Origin: Polynucleobacter necessarius
Lineage (GTDB): Bacteria; Pseudomonadota; Gammaproteobacteria; Burkholderiales; Burkholderiaceae
DNA: 64,000 nucleotides
Reading direction: 5' to 3'
Assembly: GCF_900095215.1 (NCBI RefSeq)
Contig: NZ_LT606949.1
Location: 364,284-428,283, forward strand
Shown here: positions 55,993 through 64,000 of the stretch, piece after piece
Layout of the letters: each line of letters begins with the position of its first letter
Numbering within the stretch: position 1 is the first letter of the stretch
Made by a program: the position numbers and the translations under genes
Notes under the pieces: generated by a model
Databases searched by the model: none
What the model was told of the DNA's origin: nothing
Seen by the model: only the letters and a program-made list of their open reading frames with translations

Positions 55993-57255
55993 ATGTTGAG
56001 ACTTCCTATTGAGTTAGAAATTGGCCTGCGCTATACCCGATCCAAGCGTCGTAAGACGGTAGGGATGCGCGACGGCTTCCTATCCTTCATTTCTGGGATT
56101 TCTACTGCTGGGATCGCTTTGGGAGTTGCTTCATTGATTGTGGTTCTTTCTGTGATGAATGGCTTTCAGAAAGAGGTGCGCGACCGCATGTTGTCGGTTT
56201 TATCTCATGTGGAAATTACCACGCCTGATGGTTTAGCCAATTGGGAGCCACTGACTCTGAAACTGGCGCAACAGCCGCATGTCGTTGGTGTAGCGCCTAT
56301 GGTGAGTTCACAAGGTTTGCTCACTCGTGACAATGTGATGCGTGGTGTTGCGATTCGTGGCATCTCACCAAGCGAGGAAGGTAAGGTCTCTGAACTGCCA
56401 AAACAATTTGTAGATGGAAATATTGATGATCTGAAGCCAGGAAGTTTTGGCGTGGCTTTGGGTTCTCAACTTGCAGCGATGATTGGTGCGCATGTTGGTG
56501 ATCGAATTACCCTCATTGTTCCTGAAAGTGATTTAACGCCAGCAGGTGCTATGCCTCGTATGCGTACACTTCAATTAGTGGGCATTGTTGATAGTGGCCA
56601 TTATGAATATGACAGCTCCCTAGCTATCATGCATTGGCATGATGCCGCTGCCTTATTACGTTTGCGAGATCCGTCTGGGCTGCGCATCAAAGTGGATGAC
56701 ATGCAGCGTGCTCCAGAGGTCGCCAACGAGTTAGCTGCCATTGTGCCGCAGGCCCTATGGGTTACCGACTGGTCAAGATCAAACCGCAATTGGTTTGCGG
56801 CCGTTCAGACTGAAAAGAAAATGATGTGCATCATTTTGACTTTAATTATTGCGGTTGCCGCCTTCAACTTAGTATCCACCTTGGTGATGACTGTGAATGA
56901 GAAGCAAGCGGATATCGCCATCCTGAGAACGATGGGTGCAAGTCCGGGACTCATTCAGAGGATATTTTTAGTTCAGGGTTTGGCGATTGGTTTATTGGGC
57001 TCGTTGGCCGGTGTTGTTCTAGGTTTATTAATTGCCCTCAATATCGATGTCATCGTTCCAGTAATTGAAGCCATTTTCCGTGTTCAGTTCTTGCCGCGCG
57101 AGGTGTATTTCATTGGCGAATTGCCTTCTGATGTGAGAGCAAGTGATGTGTTGACAGTGGGATTAATGGCATTCGGTCTTTCAGTTTTGGCGACGCTATA
57201 TCCAAGTCGTCGTGCCGCCAAAGTTCAGCCTGCGGAGGCCTTGCGCTATGAGTGA
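55993..57255 (+). CDS. lolC: Lipoprotein-releasing system permease (LolC/LolE family)
   Basis: This membrane subunit of the Lol ABC transporter releases outer-membrane lipoproteins from the inner membrane to LolA. The 420-residue protein has one N-terminal helix ([21 protein letters not shown]) preceding a periplasmic MacB-like domain. Three C-terminal helices follow, with the FtsX-type segment [23 protein letters not shown] 55993 is preferred over the in-frame GTG six bases earlier. Only one permease gene is present here, so the complex may be a LolF-type homodimer. It overlaps lolD by eight bases. Confidence 0.9.
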   Translation: MLRLPIELEIGLRYTRSKRRKTVGMRDGFLSFISGISTAGIALGVASLIVVLSVMNGFQKEVRDRMLSVLSHVEITTPDGLANWEPLTLKLAQQPHVVGVAPMVSSQGLLTRDNVMRGVAIRGISPSEEGKVSELPKQFVDGNIDDLKPGSFGVALGSQLAAMIGAHVGDRITLIVPESDLTPAGAMPRMRTLQLVGIVDSGHYEYDSSLAIMHWHDAAALLRLRDPSGLRIKVDDMQRAPEVANELAAIVPQALWVTDWSRSNRNWFAAVQTEKKMMCIILTLIIAVAAFNLVSTLVMTVNEKQADIAILRTMGASPGLIQRIFLVQGLAIGLLGSLAGVVLGLLIALNIDVIVPVIEAIFRVQFLPREVYFIGELPSDVRASDVLTVGLMAFGLSVLATLYPSRRAAKVQPAEALRYE

Positions 57256-57955
57256 TACAGTGAGTAGTGTGGATAAATTAGTGCTTAAGGCTAGAGGTTT
57301 AGCTAAGACCTATGGTCAAGGACCTACTGCAGTAGAGGTGCTCAAGGCGATTGATTTAGACGTCGCGACTTCAGAAAAGATCGCGATTGTGGGTTCTTCG
57401 GGTTCGGGTAAGAGTACTTTGCTACACCTCTTGGGTGGCTTAGATAGTCCAAATGCTGGTTCTGTGATGTTGGCGGGCTCCAATTTGAATAATCTATCGG
57501 TGAAAAAATTGGATCAGTTGCGTAATCGTAGCTTGGGCTTCATTTATCAATTCCATCACCTCTTGGATGAATTTAGCGCTGCGGAGAACGTGGCGTTGCC
57601 GTTACGTATTCGTGGCTTAAGCAATGATGAGTCTATGGACCGCGCCAGCGAGATGCTGAAAGCAGTTGGCTTGGCGGCTCGTGAGTTGCATACTCCGGGA
57701 GAGTTATCAGGGGGCGAGCGTCAGCGCGTAGCTGTAGCCCGAGCCTTGGTTGGTAATCCCGCATGCGTTTTGGCGGACGAGCCAACAGGCAATCTCGATA
57801 CTGAAACTGCCGATGGCGTATTTGATTTGATGTTGGATATCGCTCGCGATCAAGGGACTGCCTTTGTGATTGTAACTCATGACCCGGTGCGCGCTAAACG
57901 CTGCGATCGTATTTTGCATGTAGAGTGCGGAGTTTTGAAAACGTTTTCAGTATGA
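57248..57955 (+). CDS. lolD: Lipoprotein-releasing system ATP-binding protein LolD
   Basis: LolD powers lipoprotein release by LolC/E. The 235-residue ABC protein has Walker [10 protein letters not shown] (about residues 52-60), the Q-loop [13 protein letters not shown], the signature [15 protein letters not shown] and Walker [18 protein letters not shown] after the Q-loop is the LolD hallmark. The ATG overlaps the lolC stop, and the stop overlaps the tatD start, so three proteins are translationally coupled. Confidence 0.95.
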   Translation: MSDTVSSVDKLVLKARGLAKTYGQGPTAVEVLKAIDLDVATSEKIAIVGSSGSGKSTLLHLLGGLDSPNAGSVMLAGSNLNNLSVKKLDQLRNRSLGFIYQFHHLLDEFSAAENVALPLRIRGLSNDESMDRASEMLKAVGLAARELHTPGELSGGERQRVAVARALVGNPACVLADEPTGNLDTETADGVFDLMLDIARDQGTAFVIVTHDPVRAKRCDRILHVECGVLKTFSV

Positions 57956-58803
57956 GTGGACATCCCATGTGGATTGATACCCATTGCCATTTGGACACTC
58001 CTGAATTTGCGAATCATTTGTCTGTCGTGATCCGCGCAACCGCTGAAAAAAACGTTAAGGCGATATTGTTGCCCGCAGTAAAGGTGGCTGACTGCACTCA
58101 TGTAAAAGAATTGACTCATCAATTTAGCCGGGAAATTCCGGGTTTGGTTTATACCCTTGGTATACATCCGCTGTATACCAATAAAGCCAAAGAGAGTGAT
58201 ATTGAAACGCTTGAGAAAAACATTGGTGAATCACTCTCTGATCCCCGCTTTGTAGGCGTGGGCGAGATAGGCTTAGATTATTTTGTGGAAGATTTAGATT
58301 CGCATAAACAGGAATTCTTCTTCAATGCTCAGTTAGATTTAGCCCAGAAATATCAATTACCTGTAATCCTCCATGTGCGCTGTTCGCAAGATATGATTTT
58401 GAAGGCTTTACGTCGTCGTAATATTGCTGGCGGTATAGCGCATGCCTTTAACGGTAGTTTTCAGCAATCAGAGCCGTTTATTGAGCTCGGCTTTAAGTTG
58501 GACTTTGGTGGCGCAGCTACCTATGAGCGCGCTTTGCAAATTCGTAGGCTCTTGCAAGAGTTACCGCTAAATAGCATTGTTACCGAAACGGATTCTCCAG
58601 ATATTCCGCCGGCATGGTTGAGGGAAGAGCGTATTGCTTGTAATGAGCCCGTCTTTTTGCCGCGGATTACAAAAGAGTTGGCCTCTATACGGGGAGCGGA
58701 GGATATTGAGTTCGCTGCTGCGGTTTGGGGCAACGCAATGCAAGCGCTACCTCGCTGGTCGACTCTCTGCGCTAGCTCTTCTAACCCTCATTTAGCTTCT
58801 TAA
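57952..58803 (+). CDS. TatD-family metal-dependent hydrolase
   Basis: A 283-residue TIM-barrel hydrolase of the TatD DNase group. It starts [14 protein letters not shown] with the HxH metal motif. It also has [10 protein letters not shown] with the metal-bridging Glu, ILHVRCSQD, and [10 protein letters not shown] with the Asp ligand. The N-terminus includes five residues before MWID because ATG 57952 overlaps the lolD stop (ATGA). Which of the TatD, YcfH or YjjV branches it belongs to is not settled from reading. It precedes the comEC remnant by 4 bases. Confidence 0.9.
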   Translation: MSGHPMWIDTHCHLDTPEFANHLSVVIRATAEKNVKAILLPAVKVADCTHVKELTHQFSREIPGLVYTLGIHPLYTNKAKESDIETLEKNIGESLSDPRFVGVGEIGLDYFVEDLDSHKQEFFFNAQLDLAQKYQLPVILHVRCSQDMILKALRRRNIAGGIAHAFNGSFQQSEPFIELGFKLDFGGAATYERALQIRRLLQELPLNSIVTETDSPDIPPAWLREERIACNEPVFLPRITKELASIRGAEDIEFAAAVWGNAMQALPRWSTLCASSSNPHLAS

Positions 58804-58807
58804 CTAT

Positions 58808-59575
58808 TTGCGTTTAGTTATAGCGGCGTTTATCGCCGGGAGATCGCTCCTTCTCTTTTTGCCGCAAGTGCCGGAATACTGGGTTTATTTATGCATGATC
58901 ACCGCCACTCCTTGTTTTCTGGTTGGATGGTTTAGACCGAATCACTCCCTACTTAAAAAAAGTGACGGTAATTGGTTTGTTATTTATGATGGGGTTCGCT
59001 TGGAATGCCTGGTATGCAGATCAGCGTTTAGAGAATATTCTTGCTATCGATCTGGAGGGCAAAGAGCTCGCGCTTGAGGGTGGGGTAGCTGCTTTGCCTC
59101 AGGGTAATTCGGCGGGTGCAAAGTTTGCCTTTGAGATTGATTCCGCTAGTTCGGGAAGAGAGCTTATAAATTCTTTTCCAAAGAAAAGTTATTTAAGTTG
59201 GCAACCTGCTTGGCGAAATCCTCAAGAAATTCCCGAGGTTATTCCTGGTCAGCGCTGGAAGTTCAAGGCTAAGCTCAAGCGTCCCTACGGCTCTCTAAAT
59301 CCCTATACCTTTGATTTTGAGCGTTGGTCCTTTCACCAAGATCATGGTGAATTTAGTGCAAGCGTTTTGGATATCGGGCAGGGCACTGCGGTGCTTATCG
59401 AAACCGTAAACAGAAGATTGCTGTATGACACGGGCCCCATTTAAGATAAGAAAGATGATGCGGGTCAGAGAATCATCTTGCCGTATTTGCGTGGCAGAGG
59501 TATTAACCAAATCGATCGCATGGTGATTAGTCACAGCGATAGTGATCACGTTGGTGGTGCTGCAACATTGCTAAG

Positions 59576-59585
<10 letters not shown>
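58808..59585 (+). pseudogene. comEC: DNA uptake channel ComEC/Rec2, wrecked
   Basis: ComEC carries transforming DNA across the inner membrane. The remnant has the N-terminal helix (MRLVIAAFIAGRSLLLFLPQ), a frameshift near the A7 run at about 58953-58959, and the DUF4131 domain (LEGKELALEGGVA, RPYGSLNPYTFDFERW). Near 59330 it jumps directly into the C-terminal metallo-beta-lactamase domain (SVLDIGQGTAVLIET). The whole competence membrane domain, several hundred residues, is therefore missing. TAA at 59442-59444 interrupts that part. It resumes as GQRIILPYLRGRGI and VISHSDSDHVGG, then ends where recombinase sequence begins. Confidence 0.87.
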
Positions 59586-61236
<1,651 letters not shown>

Positions 61237-61392
61237 TCTGAAGCTGAGATTTTACCATTTTTTTTGGGGTCTCTGTCGAGGTCTCCCTCTAAATAAAGCA
61301 TAAATAAGCGGTTTTTGAGGGGAAATTCTCGATTTCATGACCGCCGTTAAGGAGTAACATATTGCCACGCAACATCACGCTAGGGTTTATTA

Positions 61393-63335
61393 ATGTCAGT
61401 TAGCAATCCTGAGTTTTCAGAGTCATCCTTATTAAGCCCCGTGGAGATTTCTCGAGAGGGGCATCCTCATACGAAAGGGGCCTATATATCTTTGATGTTT
61501 GCCGAAATCGGCGTTGTATTCGGTGATATTGGTACAAGCCCCCTTTACGCTCTTAAGGAATGCTTCAGCCCTGAACATGGCATACCGTTTTCACCAGAGG
61601 CTGTCTATGGTGTGATCTCAATGATTTTTTTGGCTTTTGCGGTTGTCGTTTCATTGAAGTATGTTTTAGTTGTGATGCGCACAAATAATCATGGTGAGGG
61701 CGGCATTTTGGCGCTTATGGCGCTAGCGCTAAGAACGGCACCTGCAAATTCAAAGCGCTCACCACTCATTATCATGGCTGGTGTATTCGGCGCTTGCATG
61801 TTCTATGGCGATGCAATTATTACCCCGGCAATTTCAGTGCTGTCAGCAGTTGAAGGTCTGGAGGTGATTTCCCCTGATCTGACTCGATATGTCATAGCAA
61901 GCACTATTTTTATTCTAGTCCTCCTCTTTTTTATTCAGAAGACTGGCACTGATTGGGTTGGGAAGCTTTTTGGACTTGTCATGATGCTTTGGTTTATTGC
62001 TATCGGGTTGATGGGCGTACATCAGGTTATTCAGAACCCAGCAATTTTTGCCGCGATTAACCCTTTATTCGCCATTCAATTCTTAATAGAGCACTCATTG
62101 CAAGGGTTTATTGTTTTGGGTGCAGTATTTCTAGTGTTGACTGGTGCTGAGGCTTTATATGCTGATATGGGCCATTTTGGACTTACGCCAATTCGGATGG
62201 GTTGGTTTTTATTGTGATGCCTTGTTTGCTCTTAAATGACTTTGGTCAGGGCTCAATGTTTTTGGGTAACCCAGAGACCATTACAAACCCATTTTTTCTA
62301 ATGGTGCCAGAAGGTCTTGTATTTCCTTTGGTGCTTTTGGCAACGTCTGCAACCGTCATTGCATCGCAAGCTGTTATATCAGGCGCTTTTTCAATGACCA
62401 GTCCGGCAATTTTCCTGGGCTTTGTACCGCGCATGCAGATTCGCAATACATCCGATAGGGAAATTGGCCAGATCTATGTGCCGCTTGTGAACTGGGTGTT
62501 GTTGACTCTAGTTATCGCCGTTGTTGTAGCATTTAAAAAGTCTGAAAACTTAGCTGCTGCATATGGTATTGCAGTTACCACCACGATGATTATCACTACC
62601 TTTTTAGCTGCAATTGTGATGCGGGTAGTATGGCGTTGGAATACCTTATTGGTAATGCTGGTAATTAGCTCTTTCTTGGCGGTGGACATGGCATTCTTAA
62701 CTGCTAACCTATTGAAGATCATGGAGGGCGGTTGGTTTCCTTTATTGTTGGGGTCGGCTTGCTTTTTGCTATTGATGACTTGGTATCAAGGTCGCAAGAT
62801 TCTTCGCCAAAATGCCATGAATAATGGTATTGAGCTCAAGCGTTTTATCGAGGCGTTAATGCAGCATCCTCCTCATCGCGTTGAGGGAGCTGCTATCTTC
62901 CTTACTACGCACGTAGATTATTTACCCGTTTCTTTTTTGCATAACTTAAAGCACAACCATGTGCTTCATGAGCAAGTATTTTTCTTAAAGGTGAGTATTT
63001 GGGATGTGCCTTACGTAAAGGATAGTGAGCGCATTACCTTGTGCGCTCTTGGCAATGGAATTTATGTTGTACGTGCTGTGTATGGATTTAATGAAACTCC
63101 AGATATGGGTCACATTATTGAGTTAATTGAAAAGGCATCTGATCTCAAGTTCGATCTGATGAATACTTCATTTTTCCTGTCACGAGATACGATTGTTTCA
63201 ACTGAAATACCTGGTATGGCTATCTGGCGTGAGAAATTGTTTTGCTGGATGTATCAAAATACTGATCGTCAGTCTGACTTCTTCAAAATTCCAACGAACC
63301 CCTTGGTTGAGTTGGACGCAAAGGTCGAGATTTGA
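61393..63335 (+). pseudogene. kup: Kup-type potassium uptake protein, one frameshift
   Basis: Kup is a proton-coupled K+ importer with twelve membrane helices. The first frame (61393-62217) carries [56 protein letters not shown] and [17 protein letters not shown]. At the T5 run 62206-62210 one T is missing; adding it gives [16 protein letters not shown] and an open frame to 63335, including [21 protein letters not shown] and the soluble C-terminal domain. No other damage is seen, so the lesion is either very recent or a base-calling error. AGGGT precedes the ATG. Confidence 0.85.
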
Positions 63336-63841
63336 GAAAAAATCTTTTGCTTCAAGCAAAAATATTCATTTCAATATTTTTGTTGGCCTCAGCATTGAGT
63401 GGTGTTGTATTAGCCACTCCCGCGGAAGAGGCTGAGCTTGAGCAGTTGGATAGAATTGAGCAACAGTTGGAGCTCCAGCGAGATTGGGCGAAGTATCGTT
63501 GGGGTAAAACTTCCTCTGAGTGCTATCAAAAGTATTGTGTAAATAGCTGCCTCAAGGATGCTAGGGCTCTGTATCGCAAAGAAATTGATCCCATTCGCGC
63601 ACAAGAGGTGGCGCTGCATGAAGTGCAGCGTAAGTTGCGTAAAAGCCTTAAGAGTCAAGCAGATATCAAGCGTTCCGCAGAACGAGCATCACCAGAAAAA
63701 GCAGCTGAACGCGCGGCCAATCAAGCTGAATACGAGCAAAAGCAAAAGGATGCGGCAGCTAGAGCGGCTGATTTAGAGCGGCGTCGTAAAGATGCCCCTA
63801 AGCGTGCGCAAGAAAATAAAGCCGGCACTCAGCTCGATTAA
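63332..63841 (+). CDS. Exported or membrane-anchored coiled-coil protein, unknown function
   Basis: A 169-residue protein with a signal-like N-terminus (about residues 8-29, [20 protein letters not shown]). A Glu/Gln-rich helix follows, then a Cys pair in [15 protein letters not shown] and a long highly charged Ala/Lys/Arg/Glu helix to the end. The frame starts with TTG 63332 overlapping the kup stop, with no ATG nearby, suggesting coupled translation. I recognise no characterised family; related short proteins occur in Polynucleobacter and Burkholderiales, which is recollection rather than evidence. Confidence 0.65.
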   Translation: MRKNLLLQAKIFISIFLLASALSGVVLATPAEEAELEQLDRIEQQLELQRDWAKYRWGKTSSECYQKYCVNSCLKDARALYRKEIDPIRAQEVALHEVQRKLRKSLKSQADIKRSAERASPEKAAERAANQAEYEQKQKDAAARAADLERRRKDAPKRAQENKAGTQLD

Positions 63842-63880
63842 TTTCATATCAATCTGTATTTCAATTTCAATAGGTAACTC

Positions 63881-64000
63881 TTGGCTAAAGTCAAAACGGT
63901 TTATATCTGTCAATCTTGTGGCGGCACCTCAGCCAAGTGGCAAGGTCAGTGCCCGTCTTGCCAGGCTTGGAATACCCTAGAAGAAGGCCTTCCTGAAACG
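63881..64000 (+). CDS. radA: DNA repair protein RadA (partial, N-terminus)
   Basis: The first 40 codons run off the window end. From TTG 63881 the product reads [20 protein letters not shown], then [11 protein letters not shown], the C4 zinc finger that opens RadA/Sms. RadA is a RecA-like branch-migration ATPase in recombination. The short sequence between TTG and the zinc finger fits the family N-terminus; AGGTAACTC lies upstream. Everything beyond the zinc finger is outside the window. Confidence 0.88.
   Translation, partial: MAKVKTVYICQSCGGTSAKWQGQCPSCQAWNTLEEGLPET

Overview
The window looks like a Burkholderiaceae chromosome and most resembles the freshwater genus Polynucleobacter. The reasons are moderate GC by eye, beta-proteobacterial gene orders (rpsF-priB-rpsR-rplI-dnaB, iscRSUA-hscBA-fdx, prfB-lysS, alaA-hom-thrC) and protein sequences of that type. 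This assignment is inference from reading, not from a search.

The most striking property is uneven gene decay. Informational and housekeeping genes are intact: ribosomal proteins, dnaB, clpB, uvrB, lysS, prfB, recJ, lolCD, the ISC operon and threonine synthesis. About a dozen accessory genes carry clear lesions. These are an autotransporter, a small repeat protein, moeA, moaE, aceA, phaZ, an AhpD-like gene, cysD, a TauE/SafE permease, a small unknown gene, cysK (fused by deletion to an amidohydrolase remnant), comEC, a serine recombinase and kup. The lesions are a mix of TGA, TAA and TAG nonsense changes, single-base indels often in homopolymers, and large internal deletions. This pattern fits a lineage in recent genome erosion, such as the Euplotes endosymbiont P. 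necessarius. Some homopolymer indels could instead be sequencing errors.

Layout. 1-3140: S6/PriB/S18/L9 operon with a leader hairpin, then dnaB and a two-way terminator. 3189-8739: a broken repeat protein, an MscS channel, a decayed autotransporter, an NlpC/P60 lipoprotein and a PIN-PhoH ATPase. 8973-16640: a minus-strand operon encoding a complete lipid A L-Ara4N modification pathway (arnT, B, C, split A, D) ending in a peroxiredoxin. 16722-20746: alaA-hom-thrC. 20785-22552: decaying molybdopterin genes. 22577-28390: a GIY-YIG protein, clpB, an MFS transporter and nonsense-interrupted isocitrate lyase, with several near-perfect intergenic palindromes. 28496-33276: HIT, DUF1841, nth, rnfB, dead PHB depolymerase and an aromatic/aspartate aminotransferase. 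33441-41571: uvrB and the ISC iron-sulfur operon. 41766-42692: a small ArsR-family redox/sulfur cluster. 42759-50409: sulfate assimilation genes, four of them damaged, with fpr and dsbB. 50473-58803: lysS, prfB (programmed frameshift), recJ, a hypothetical protein, lolC, lolD and tatD. 58808-61236: wrecked comEC joined to a decayed large serine recombinase that reads into the initiator tRNA gene. 61393-64000: frameshifted kup, a small exported protein and the start of radA.

Taken together, the cell appears to keep envelope maintenance, Fe-S assembly, translation and repair. It appears to be losing sulfate assimilation, the glyoxylate shunt, PHB mobilisation, molybdopterin synthesis, DNA uptake and Kup-type potassium uptake. 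No CRISPR array, rRNA or intact insertion sequence was seen. No stretch over 300 bases is without a gene or gene remnant.
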